Shown: positions 49,781-60,296 of the stretch, in pieces
How positions within the stretch are numbered: position 1 is the stretch's first letter
Layout: every line of letters begins with the position of its first letter
NCBI GenBank assembly: GCA_000750105.3
Contig: JPHH03000014.1
Coordinates: forward strand, 620,001-684,000
Source of the DNA: Tolypocladium sp. Sup5 PDA-1
Taxonomy: Eukaryota; Ascomycota; Sordariomycetes; Hypocreales; Ophiocordycipitaceae
Direction: 5' to 3'
Length of the DNA: 64,000 nt
The notes under the pieces: generated by a model
What the model was told of the DNA's origin: nothing
Seen by the model: only the letters and a program-made list of their open reading frames with translations
The model's database searches: none
Made by a program: the position numbers and the translations under genes

Positions 49781-50332
49781 ATGCGTTTTTCTTCGACTCT
49801 TGTTGCGCTGGTGGGTGTGGCGTACGCCACCCCAGTCCCGAACCTGAACGATAGTGCTAGGAAGGTGAGTTATACATTATCGTCGGACTAAAATAGGAGT
49901 TTGTTTCGCTAACTCATGCTGTCAGACCGGAGGCAATGGTGTAAGTATTGGATTCCACATGGACCAGACAGCAGCCGCGCCGCTGGCTTGACTCCATGCT
50001 AGGTTGATCAACTACAAAAACTAATACTGATCATTTAGGGATTTTGTCTGGCCACGTGCTGGAAATACTGCGTTGTGCCAAACGCGTGTGGAGTGTGTAT
50101 GGCGATGTGTATGGGCGTGGCTGATCCCACCAAGAAGTTTGACCCGGCCAGCTTTCTGGGAAAGCCTCCTGCTCCTGCTTCTACTTCTGCCTCTCCTGCT
50201 TCTACTTCTACCTCTCCTACTTCTACTTCTACCTCTCCTGCTTCTGCTTCTACTTCTACCTCTCCTGCTCCTACCTCTACCTCCCCTATTCTTAATGTTA
50301 TCCATCACGAACCCCGACTTTTGGCTCCCTAG
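49781..50332 (+). CDS. small six-cysteine secreted protein with Ser/Thr/Pro repeat tail (effector-like)
   Basis: Three exons (49781-49864, 49926-49940, 50039-50332) encode 130 residues. The start MRFSSTLVALVGVAYATPVP is a signal peptide with probable cleavage after AYA. A 15-nt micro-exon adds TGGNG. The mature core holds six cysteines in a compact C-x3-C-x3-C-x5-C-x2-C-x3-C pattern (FCLATCWKYC, then VVPNACGVCMAMC). A tail of about 40 residues is built almost only of Ser, Thr, Pro and Ala in imperfect SPASTST units and is a likely O-glycosylation region. No family was recognised. The size, Cys content and location beside an inactivated protease and a metabolite cluster are those of secreted effectors or antimicrobial peptides. 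The splice sites (GTGAGT, GTAAGT; CAG, TAG) are good and keep frame. Confidence 0.7.
50150..50290 (+). repeat. imperfect tandem repeat inside the secreted-protein tail
   Basis: Blocks of CCTGCTTCTACTTCTACCTC-like sequence repeat about five times with a period near 21-24 bases. They encode SPASTST-type units and are prone to length change. Confidence 0.75.
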
Positions 50333-50499
50333 ACGCATCGCCGCTTTTGTGGATGCCGGCTCAGGCTCTACTCAGGGGCTGCTCACCCATAGCTCTAGGA
50401 GCTCTCGGGCTGCTCAGTCTTACCCCATAGCCAAGAGGAGTGTGAATAGCGGCTCGAGCAAACATAGAACTAAACATACGGACGGCTAAAAATAACCCT

Positions 50500-50770
50500 C
50501 GAGGTTAGATATCGAGGAGCGGATCCGTTATTTTAGAAGCGCACTTAAGAGCTAATATGGTCTCTTATCTATATAAAGATATCTACTTCGTTATTCCCTT
50601 CCTTTATTCTTTCGACCTAGCTCTCGGTCCATAAGCCGCCCCTTATAACTCCCTAACGCCCTAACGCCCTAAACGTATTTAGTATTACTTTCCGCTGATA
50701 TAGTTAGATAGAGTACTAGTCAACGATAGAAATAGGCAAGTATAGCTAACTAGAGACCCTAACGAGCTAG
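50500..50770. repeat. AT/TA-rich RIP-like island
   Basis: The sequence is enriched in TA steps and poor in open frames compared with both flanks. It includes CCCTAACGCCCTAACGCCCT (about 50651-50670), three telomere-like CCCTAA units separated by CG. No open frame survives. It probably derives from a mutated repeat. Confidence 0.5.
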
Positions 50771-50874
50771 TAGAACTCGCCATGGGGTATCAGCTCCATT
50801 TGCTCCGGCTAGAAACGCAGCAGTGGCACCGTCGCGAGCAGCAACAGCGATTTCGCCAGCCGAGTCTCTCCCAG

Positions 50875-50991
50875 TTAGTCTGTCATTAACGCCTTCACCC
50901 GGCTGTCAAGCACGATTGCTAGGTTGTTCATGCTGATGAGTGTGGAGGGATGCTCTGGTCCTAGCACCTTCTCCCTTAACTCACCTTCCCC
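50875..50991 (-). pseudogene. TPR/kinesin-light-chain-like relic
   Basis: On the minus strand the frame reads LREKVLGPEHPSTLISMNNL followed by AIVLDSRVKALMTD and a stop. This is the repeat unit of the fungal TPR_10/kinesin-light-chain proteins (often NB-ARC or nucleoside-phosphorylase fusions), whose units carry LGxEHPxTLxSMxNLA. Only about one unit is recognisable, next to an AT-rich island. It is a fragment, not a gene. Confidence 0.65.
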
Positions 50992-52054
50992 CTCTCACAC
51001 TCTCCATTGACAGTCTTCGCGTTCTGTCTATGAGATAAGCTTCAAACAGTAGGTTGAAGAAACGACCCCACTGCCAGTCACCACATGTCCAGGAGTTCTG
51101 GGACCGTCAATCCAAGTTAGGCTAGCGACTCTTCCGCTCCAAGGCAGCATCGTCTTTGCGAGACGTCGCGTCGGAGCTTGGCATTTTGTTGTGCTTTTCG
51201 ACATAGATTTGATCACATCCGAATTGCCGCGGACCCCAGCACAACTTTTTGAACCTGGTCGGATCCGGCTCTGGTCGCTCGTCGGCTCTGTATCCCACCC
51301 CCCTGTCGCCATGAGCCATCAGCTGTGGCCAGATGTGTCTCCACCCCCATCCTGGCTCAACATCCCTTGGAGTGCTCTAAGGCTTCTGGGTCCTGAACTA
51401 CAGGGTCCTGAACTAATCAGATCCTAGCGCATTAAAATGATACTTCTTTTAACTAGATCATTGGCTTGTGATAGAAGTACCGAAATGGCGGTTACAGGGG
51501 AGTTTGGGGGAGAAGGGACCCACAAGCCTTAGACCACTCCATGGGATAGGAATGCACTTCTTACTTCCTGTACGAAGTTGTACCGGTTTCCAATCACTTG
51601 GTTCTGCAGCAACAATACCTTTTGTTCCGCAACCAGGTCTATAGCCTTAGCCACAATAGCTACTCCGTGACTCCCAGGATACGGAGTACGGCCGGACACC
51701 ACTATGGTGGGCAGCACTAAACGGACACGAGGCCATCGTCAAGCTACTATGGAGACAGTAGGGGCAGAGTGGGTCCAGACGGAGGAGGAAGACTTCGACG
51801 AGCTGGAGGTGGATGAGGACCATGAAGAGGACCAAGAAGAAACCGGGTAGCTCGTGATGGCCGAGGAGGATGTGGAATAGGTTTTCTGCGGTATTGGGTC
51901 AGTATAGTCATCGATGGTGTAGAAAGCGAAATATGTATCAAGAAGGACCTGTTCTGTTCTTTTTTCCTCGGTTTACTTTCTGTTACTAATGATTGTTTCA
52001 ACTGCCTGAGCACCAACTGACGCATTGAATGAGCCTTTATCCATGATCCATCAC
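50992..52054. other. intergenic region downstream of the P450 gene
   Basis: No gene is supported. A TACGGAGTACGG string lies at about 51680. Confidence 0.45.
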
Positions 52055-53906
52055 CTATGCTCTCCCACTGGTTTTCTTTACATGTACCATGATCTTGTAG
52101 TCGGTGTAAACGAGGCTGCTACCAGCATCGCGCTCCCAGACGAACCCGTCCCGATCCAGGAGCTCTAAGTCATACCTCCAAAGCAATTTTGCCACGATTA
52201 GCCGAATGCTCTGCTGCGCCATACGCCTGCCAATACATGCCCTACTCCCGATGAGGAAAGGGCGATAAGCGGCTGGATTGTCTGCTTTGAATTCGGTACT
52301 CTCCACGCCGTCCAGCCATCTTTCCGGGCGGAATGTAGCGGGATCGATAAAGTATTCCGGCGACCTCTGGATCGTGTATAGGTCGGCGGAAACGATAGTT
52401 CCGGCGGGGATATATAGCCCCGCTATGGTGCCTGAGGGAGCGGTGCGTTGCGCCGTTTTGCCGTTTGCAGGTGGCAGCAGGCGCAGGGTCTCACGGACGC
52501 AAGCGTTCAGAAACGGTAACCTAGCAAGCCGCTCTCCTATAATGTCGGCTTCACCGGCGAGGTTGGAGCGTACTTCGGCACAGAGCCTGCCATAGGCGTC
52601 GGGATAGCGCAGGATGTGGTAAAACGTGGCGGCCAGCGTTGTAGCTGTGGTCTGGTAGCCAGCCAGTCTTGGCATCTGTTAGTGAAGATTCTGTTGTTAG
52701 ACGGGAGTGGTACAAACGTCAGGCCCATAGCGTTGCTGAAGAACGCATCTGAATCGAGCGTCAGACCTTGCTTTTCGCTGCCCATAATGGCCGTGAGAAA
52801 GTCCTCTCTGCCATCTTGCCTGTCGACACAACTATGGGAAAGTCAGAGCACTGGCGCTGGAAGCAGGAGACGAGCTACTCACTCGCGCAGTTTCGCCGAC
52901 GGCACAAGCTTTGAGAGCTGCGAGGGGAACGGTATTACTGCTGTTACAAGGCTTCTGGCAATCTGAAGTGCTTGAGCGATGCCAGGCATGGCGAGGAAGA
53001 AGCTTAAGGCTTCGACCATGGGCATCGATGCTTTACCACGTTGCTTTAAGGATTCATACGTAGCTGAGGGCACTAATTTAGCTTTGTCTTTGTTCAAAAA
53101 TGCACTTTCACGACTTACGGCGTTTTCCAGCCATTAGCGGCTCGCCGAAAGCAAGATCACCAATAATCTCCCAGAACATTGTCTCCAACGTGTTGGCGAG
53201 ATCCATCGTACTTCCTTTCTCTGCGAATTCGTCTATTTCGGACATGGCCATGTCGATGTGCAGCTTCTGGATAGGCTCCTGCCTTGCGAGCGCTTGAGGG
53301 GTGAAAGCTTGCTGGATCACTTTGTGCAGTCTCTTGTGGAGCCTTGGATCGGGTATCGTGATAAGCGTCGGGGCGTTCAAAACAAGGTCTGAGAAAAGCG
53401 TCAGGAAGGTCCCATCCTTGGAGAAACGGCCGTCCTCTTGCTTTGCGTAAATTGCTGTTTCCGCCTCCAGGGAAGCAAATGATACTTCATTGGGACCGAT
53501 TCGTACAGCAGGTCCTGGATCGAATCAGTCAACTTTCTTTGGTAACGTCCAACCATCGGGATCTTACCGTATTGTTGGTGGAGAGCCTGTAGTTCCGAGT
53601 TGAATCTCATGCGGTACAAGGCTCTCATTGTCCATAGCTTTTCCCCATTAGCAACATAGTTGTCTGATTTGTCTGTAAGAACTAACCGGAGAGAACTTGG
53701 CCAAAAATGGTCCAGGAACATGGGCGATTGGGTGGAAGAAGCAACCATATATCACCACTGATGTAAGGGTCAGTGCAGACTGCGAATTTAAAACTTAGAA
53801 TATAAACAAAGCCAAAATAGGATTGATGGATACGACGTACAATAGCTACTGCAAGGCCGATTTGTTGACCCAAGCTCCAAGCTGGTAACGGGAAAATGGC
53901 TGCCAT
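52055..53906 (-). CDS. cytochrome P450 monooxygenase (terpenoid cluster)
   Basis: Seven exons (53906-53841, 53779-53687, 53637-53568, 53514-53119, 53072-52883, 52831-52718, 52667-52055) encode about 513 residues. A membrane anchor (LAVAISALTLTSVVIYG) is followed by the Pro-rich hinge FFHPIAHVPGPFLAKFSP and by YGPAVRIGPNEVSF. The I-helix is LAGYQTTAT (about 311-319), ExxR is ETLR (369-372), the PERF region is FRPERW, and the haem loop is FLIGSRACIG with Cys near 454. All catalytic landmarks are intact. The fold resembles ascomycete isotrichodermin-hydroxylase-like P450s (CYP65 style), a group common in terpenoid and polyketide clusters. Introns are 46-61 nt; the last acceptor was chosen because it recreates GLTLAGYQTTAT. 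An ER-bound enzyme oxidising the product of the terpene synthase 4-8 kb to its right is the likely role. Confidence 0.9.
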
Positions 53907-54420
53907 GATAGATGACCGTGATGGTTATTAGTGCTGAAGTAGTATGAGGAGAGATGGATAGACAGTCTCCGTGCCATCAAAACGGGGAAGCAAGAATAGC
54001 AGCCATTTCAATTCGTTTTTGTGGCCCGTGCGTGTGAGTATGGTAATTTCCAAGACCCCACGACACTCTTGCCGCCTGGCGTCGAAAATAGATATACGGG
54101 ATGACATGTGCAGAACAATTATGGGCCCTATGTTGCGGCGAAGTGCTCTGACGTGTCGGACAGGAGTGAGGCCGAGCAAAAGGCATCTCTGGTACGACGA
54201 GTGTTTTGCTGCATGGCCTGCCTCGAAGGACGTGCTAGTGCTGACGAGCGGGGAAAGTCGGGCGAACAAGTTCCCATGAATATATCCATTGTTTTCCCGC
54301 ACACCAAGGGGACTTTGCTAGTACGACGCCCCCCCAGGCCTTATTTCCTCTAGTTAGTGTTTGCCCTACGCTGGTGTAATAGGAAGGTATACTAATTATA
54401 AGAGCAGGGCGGAAAAAGGT
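53907..54420. other. promoter side of the P450 gene
   Basis: No gene is supported. The first 400 bases are normal-composition promoter DNA; composition turns AT-rich near 54360. Confidence 0.45.
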
Positions 54421-54826
54421 AGGGAAAAATTTAAGTATTACTGTTTATATGCGCTTAAATCTCTATTTATACGCGTAGCCCCTATTATAGCCTACTAAAA
54501 TTTTTATTTATAATTTTAGCCGATACTATGCTATAGCCCTATTTTCCTATGGTAACGCATAGGATTAGTAGAAACTAAAAAGAATGAATTAGCTTCGAAT
54601 AAGGCAGCGGTAGCGCTACCTATCTCTTAGAAGATAGTTATAATACTTAATAATACGTGTTATATATTTTATATAATACTACTCGTCCCTATATATATAT
54701 ATGTATAGAAATTTAGTATAGAGTTATAGTAGTAGGGGGTAGCGGGGAAAGTAGATTTTCGACTAGGGCTACGTATATACATGGGGATTTAAGCGCGGAT
54801 AGATAGTAATACTTAAACTTTTCCCT
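54421..54826. mobile_element. RIP-mutated MITE-like element with about 75-bp terminal inverted repeats
   Basis: The left end (54421-54490, AGGGAAAAATTTAAGTATTA...) matches the reverse complement of the right end (54751-54826, ...TAATACTTAAACTTTTCCCT) along roughly 75 bases. The mismatches are mainly transitions. The interior is AT-rich, has no open frame and includes the palindrome GTAGCGCTAC. Length is about 406 bp, perhaps slightly more, as similarity may continue 10 bases outwards. This is the structure of a non-autonomous DNA transposon, aged by C-to-T mutation. It sits between the P450 and oxidase genes. Confidence 0.75.
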
Positions 54827-54840
54827 TCTATTTTGCGACG

Positions 54841-55424
54841 ACTTAGGGACCATTATAGCGCTATTAGGGGGGCGCGGCTAGTAGCGGGAGCCGCAAAATA
54901 ACGCACTATGTAACATTAGCCGTAATCCGCTTGTAGAGTGCTAGGACCCGTGGGCGGGCTCACAAGGGGATATTTACCAATGCGGTTGACAAGAATTTCT
55001 CGGACGGAGCTGATAAGAGAAGTTGCACGCCATGCGTGAGACGGGGTTTCTGTCCTAAGGCCGCTTTTCGTCCGTCCTGAGGCTGCCCCAGTCTATGGCT
55101 AAAGTGGCTGTTGTCAGCTCTTAGAGGACCATCTGCGTGGACGACACACCATCTGCGTCTTACCACCCTCAGAAGCAATCTGTGCCATTCTCCAAGTTTA
55201 TCGCAACGCCTCTAGAGCGCGCCGATTTCGTGGGTGCCGTATGGCTCACCACTCCGTTTCTCCTTTGGCTGGGCTCCCGGGTGTCGAGACAACTCCGTTG
55301 GTCGAAAACAGGGCTTAGAGTCTATCAATCATCATGCCATGCTACATGAGGAAATTAGATGTCTGAGATCTTTTTACGTGTGCTCGTTTAGGCTGTATGA
55401 CAGACATTTTGAGGATAATAGAAC
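54841..55424. other. intergenic region downstream of the FAD oxidase gene
   Basis: No gene is supported. Composition returns to normal by about 54950. Confidence 0.45.
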
Positions 55425-57144
55425 CTATTTGACCTTGAATGCTCCAGGGACAAGCTCCGTGAACAATCCCTCGCCGTCGTACATTTCTTTGACCTTCTTC
55501 AAGAATTCGACGTTGTCCGCCCCGTAACTTGCAACCGGGTCTTGGTCTTCTGCAGCGTAGTTCATGTACTTGAAGGGATGGTACAAACCTCTTTCCTTCG
55601 CGGCTGCTACCGATTGCCCGAGCACAGCCTTGATTCCAGCAATGACGCTCCCATCATCCGATTCGTGAGACCACTCCCACCCAAAAGAACAGACTTTGAC
55701 ACAAAGAATTCGTAAGCAACATTTCGATCATGGTGGAGGACATAACTTACCCACTAATGGCCCATCCTCCTCACTGAGGCCCATCACATTCCCCCCGCGC
55801 TTTGCTTGCTCCATGAGAATGTTTCGCGTCAGCGGTTGGATTCCAAACATTGGCGCAAAACCTTCATCATTGCGCAGACCGTTCTCCAGCGCTTGTTTGA
55901 CCTGCTCCACAAAATAGCCAACCATGAGCTGTAATAATTCCTTATTGGCCTTGAAAGTTGCCGTCGTAAACCGGCTCCGCCTTCCTGCCGGCTCTGATTG
56001 ATTGAGCTCGTCCGCAAGGTCCGACAGCGACGTCACCCGCGCCGTGCTGACAATCTTCGCAGCGCCGTACGCCTCGGCATGGTCTCTGAATTGAGCGAAG
56101 ATAGGAGGTTCTTCCCTACCGAGGGTGTCGTACTGCCCCACAGCCCAAGCAAAATTACCTTGCACGTATCCCAGGCCTGCAAAGAGCGAGACATGCGGGT
56201 CTGACGGTGCCTCGTGAGCAAACTTGACAAAAGCCCCCGTGATAGCGGACGTCACGGACGGCAACAGTGGCCACACATGCAGCCCGCCCCATACCGGCCC
56301 TTGCACAAACAGGTCAAGATCAAAACGTGTGATGACACCAAAGTTGTTCCCACCGCCGCGGAGGGCGCGATAGAGGTCCGGATGGGTAGAGCGCGAGACG
56401 TCGACGACGCTACCGTTGGCAAGGACAACCTATATCAACGTTAGCCATATACGCTATGGGGTCTTGACTCCAATTAATTAGTTACCTCGTAGTTGCGAAC
56501 GTTGTCGCAGGCCCAGCCGTGCAGGCCGGACAAGTGGCTCAGCCCGCCGCCCAGCAACAGCCCGCCCACACCCACGTCAGTCAGCCGGCCACCCACGACA
56601 GTCCTGTTCGTCTTCTCGAGCTCCCTGTAAACCGCCCCCCACTTGGCGCCCGCGCCCACCCTGGCAACTCCGGCACTCTCGTCCACTTCGACGTAGCTCA
56701 GGCCGGCCATGTTCACCGTAATGCCACCGTCGCTGTTGCTCGCACCCGGTATGTCTGAGTGCCCGCCACCGCGGACGGCGAAGGGGCAGCCGGTGGAGCG
56801 TGAAGTCCCAATCAAGACTGCGACATCTTCGGCAGCCCGGACGTGAACGACGCAGGCGGGCCGAGCCGATTGCTGCTGCTGCGCCCAGAAGAGCGATTTG
56901 GCATCTCCCTCTTCCACGAAAATGGGCTCTTGCTTGAAGTCTGCAACGTAGTTGGCATCTGGTTCAACCGAGAGCAGGCTAGAGAGAGAGATGCACTAAG
57001 AATGTCAGATGTCCCTTCGTGTCGGAGCTTTATTTGGATACGTACTGCGGTCTGGCATGCTCCATAGTCTGCTGCCAGGCCCTTGCTTTCTCCAACGCAA
57101 GCACAAAGGACGCAGATCCAGAGCGAGTGCAGTGATTGGCGCAT
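55425..57144 (-). CDS. secreted FAD-linked oxidase, berberine-bridge-enzyme type (terpenoid cluster)
   Basis: Four exons (57144-57046, 56995-56486, 56429-55751, 55693-55425) encode about 518 residues. A signal peptide (LHSLWICVLCACVGESKG) precedes the FAD_binding_4 (PCMH) fold. In that fold RGGGHS carries the His (about 112) that usually binds FAD covalently, followed by LLLGGGLSHLSGLHGWACDN. Cys196 in this segment could make a second covalent FAD bond, as in bicovalent family members. The substrate domain follows (VFAGLGYVQ-like core) and the protein ends with the BBE motif region (YMNYAAEDQDP). The first acceptor (56996) was picked because it alone keeps frame. Such oxidases perform dehydrogenations or oxidative cyclisations in fungal metabolite pathways. 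It is co-oriented with the terpene synthase, whose stop codon is about 530 bases upstream of this start. Confidence 0.9.
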
Positions 57145-57671
57145 TGTCCTTTAGATCCAATTCGTCGAACAAAATGATACCGGATAACAGTCACGGCTGG
57201 GGCAATGCTACTGCGGCGTAATAAGTCACCTGCGTGAGCTCCGTGCCATCCAGTTCTGACTCCTGAGTGTTTGTCTTCCGGGCCCAATATTTAAACCTTT
57301 AGAAGAACGGTCCTGGCCATCCCCTGCACTTGCAGGTGGGGCGGGCGGAAGTCTGGCCCGGAACTGCATACATGGCCCGATCCTGCGAGATGCAAGGATG
57401 GTGTCAGGGGACAGCTTGGCAGCCATCGATTGGGTACAATCGTCTATCTACTATTGGTCCTGATCATGATGATTATTGATGCGTGAGGGGTAATCTGACA
57501 GATCCAAAGAGGACTGTTTACGAATACATGTACGGTTGTTTCGAGATAGTCTCACAAAGTGCCGACCCTCTCTTGGTCATACCTGATAACTAACGTGTTA
57601 TGCTTTCATACACACCAACAAATCAATAACTGCGGTACTACAAAGCAAGTGCGCCAATGAACTCATCTCGT
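57145..57671. promoter_or_regulatory. promoter of the FAD oxidase / 3' flank of the terpene synthase
   Basis: About 530 bases lie between two genes on the same strand. A CCAAT-like string is not certain; a TATTTAAA box on the minus strand near 57288-57295 is a plausible TATA element for the oxidase. Confidence 0.4.
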
Positions 57672-59879
57672 TTATTCCAACCTGGCAATTCCTTTGACGC
57701 TGAGCTTTGCGAGGCACAGGCGAAGCATAGGGTTTACCTCACCCATCAGCTGCTCTAACCGGCCGATTTCCAGTTCCAGCTCACGTTCCAGGTCCCACAA
57801 GCAGTTCAGCGTTTTCTCAAACGCCCCACACTTGCCCAAGCATGCCATTAGATGCGCTTTGCATTCTTTGGACAGCGGAAACGTGGTACTCGTAGTAGTT
57901 GTTGGGCGCTGCCGGAAGACACCGAGGATGTGCCCGCGGTACTCCGGGTGATTCGAGAGGCAGTAGACGATGGGATACGAGAACTTTCCTTCGTCCAGAT
58001 CCTCGCAGAGGCCCTTCTGCGTGGCATAATCCCCAAAATTCATGTAGTCGTCTCGGATCTGGAAGAAGCGGCCGAAGAGCAGCGTCAGCCTCTCCAAGTC
58101 CAGCCGCGGCATCGGCGTCTCCGCAACCGCGCTCTCGGCCTGCATCACGCGCAGCAGCATCCTGAACATGCCGCCCGTCTTGTGGTCGATCATATTGACG
58201 TACTCGGCCTCGCTAGGGCACGCCAGGTTGTACTTCCAGTACAGGTCCCAGCTCTGCCCAAGGTAGAGGCCTTCGAGCTCCTCGAGCACTGCCGTCAGTG
58301 CCGCCGGGCTCAGGCTCTGCGCCACTTCCTGCACCGCCCGGACGAACATGAAGTTGGCGCTGTTGATCGATTGGGCTTGCCCGAAGATGATGTGAGCCGC
58401 CGGAAAGCCCCTGCGCAGCGGAGAGTTGTCCTCTAGATCATCGAGGATGAGGGATGCGTTGTGCAGCGTACTGACTACCGACGTGATGGTCTTGATCACT
58501 GCCGGAGGCACGTGGAGCCAGACGTTGAGAGCATCAATAAGAGCGCTTCGGACACCTTTGGAAGGCATACTTGAGATGTACTCTGCGGGCGCATCCATGG
58601 CGAGATTGGACGGCTTGTAAAGCGGATACCTGGACACCTCGCAAAGATCAGGCTTGCTGTCGCTGCGCTCAGATACATTGGCGCCTGAGTCCCTCCTTTT
58701 TTTTGTGGGTGCCTCTTCTTCTGTACTGGCCACTGCAGAATGTGAAAGTCTCCTCTTGATTCCGTTGCCGTTGGGAAGAGTCTCGTTCTTCCACGCATTC
58801 TGCCTTGGGCAAGCGGAGCACCAGTAGTGGTTCCCTGAGACGGCTAAACCGGCGCAATCGATCCACTTTCTCAGTATCAAGGGTATGTCTGGTTGGGCCC
58901 TGTAGAGTTCATCGCGGCGTTGACAGAAGTCGCGCTCTGCGTTGATGATCCTGCATTTCACCTCATTCTTGGCGGCCTCGATTGAGAGCCCTGTCGTTCT
59001 GGCAAACAGCTCGACGGCACTTACAATCCTCTTGGAATGGCCGGACTGCAGCTCTCTGTGTTCCCGCTCCCAGCTGAAATAGTCGTTGGCCAGCAGAAGT
59101 CCTTCTGTGGCTGCATCGATAATAGGCTGCACGAGCTCGTGGTCTGCTTGCGAGAGGGATATTCCAAGGCTGAACTGGAGCATTGGCCAGAAAACCCTGT
59201 CATTTGATTAGCCTTGAGCTCAGAGAGGGGACTTGGTCTGCTTACAGCATCCCACTATTATCGCTGCGGTATTGCAAGTATTCTCCTATAGTCTGCGCTT
59301 CCTTGTGGCTGTTCTTCTCGCTTATTGCAAGCCAGACATTGCGGAACGCAGCGAGCATATTTAGACCAAGTTCATAGTCAAGATTGACGCATTCGAGAAT
59401 GCACTGCGAGACAAGTTTCTTGGTCTTCATTGCTCTCGAGTTCGGGGCCAGGCATCTCTTATCGTCTGGATCCAAAGCTGCATGAAGCTCATCGTGCTCA
59501 GCTTGAGCCTCCTCAATGCTGAGGCCCTCACCAGTGTCTGGACGCACTGTCAACAAATATATGAGGGGAACCTGGATGGGAGCACCGTACCGTCATGAAT
59601 CAGGCCTAAGTCTGAGAGATAGGCCAACACTCCCAGCCGCTCTGGAATAGCCTCCGGGTAGATGAGAGAAGACCAATTCCCCACTGGCGAGAAAGAGAAA
59701 TAGGTTTGTTTCTCCCGGTCGTCCCCAATTTCCCTCTCCCAGTCTCTCATAAAGCGGCGGCTTGCTGCGTCTGCGAGATCATCTCGGGGATGAATGCGAA
59801 TGGGAAGCGTTGTGAAGCAACCCGTCCGGCGGGCTTCGTCAGCAGAGACGAGCTTCGACTGGTACGACAGCGTCTCCAT
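57672..59879 (-). CDS. bifunctional terpene synthase (class I cyclase + prenyltransferase), di-/sesterterpene type
   Basis: Three exons (59879-59591, 59537-59246, 59196-57672) with introns of 53 and 49 nt encode about 701 residues. The N-terminal cyclase has the Asp-rich motif DDTGE (96-100), created only by the chosen acceptor, and the NSE motif NDYFSWERE (231-239). After a linker rich in Ser/Glu and basic residues (about 330-390) comes an isoprenyl diphosphate synthase: first Asp-rich motif DDLED (446-450) and second DDYMN (576-580), with KTGGMFRMLLR between them. This is the architecture of fungal chimeric synthases such as fusicoccadiene and ophiobolin F synthases, which make GGPP or GFPP and cyclise it in one protein. 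Whether the chain is C20 or C25 cannot be told. The diphosphate-sensing RY pair, usual near the end of the cyclase, appears as PRQN (Tyr changed). The frame is otherwise intact. The P450 and FAD oxidase downstream are likely tailoring enzymes. Confidence 0.92.
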
Positions 59880-60290
59880 GGTGTGTAATTTCCTGTCGAG
59901 ACACTGCCTTGGGCCCGCGATGATGGAAGTTATACGAGAAGCCCCAGGCCCCAACACACCACCCCCACCTTCCCCCACCGGAGCAGTGCCATTTTCCACT
60001 ACTCGTACTTGGTACAGGCGGCAATTCTTACTTGCTGGCCAAGTACGGATACTGACGCATTCGGCATTGGCCGAGCCGGGGCCCAAACGACAACTCGCAA
60101 GTCCTTTAAAACAATCAGCACTGCCCCACGGAGATCCACTGACGCCAATACAAGCCCATTTTGCTGCGACGTGAGATTGCTGACGTGAGATTGCCGACGT
60201 CCCGCATGCCCACCATTGCCTGCGGGCCGGGCCGTTTTTAAGCACATGATTACGTTTAGATGTTGGCCCGGGCCGTTAAGTCAACCTCCC
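59880..60290. promoter_or_regulatory. promoter region of the terpene synthase
   Basis: About 400 bases of GC-rich DNA separate the synthase ATG from the AT-rich repeat block. No binding site is certain. A short direct duplication (GTGAGATTGC-TGAC, near 60171-60195) is present. Confidence 0.4.
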
Positions 60291-60296
60291 CCACAG

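Noticed and set aside
50021..50338. Arg/Ser-repeat frame on the minus strand (SRSRRGRSRS type)
   Set aside because: It is the antisense of the Ser/Thr/Pro tail of the secreted protein; RS runs arise from the CT-rich repeat.
53073..53118. The 46-nt P450 intron seemed too short and a frameshift was considered
   Set aside because: GTAAGT and TAG ends are good and the spliced frame continues normally through MAGKR into SATYESL; minimal fungal introns reach this size.
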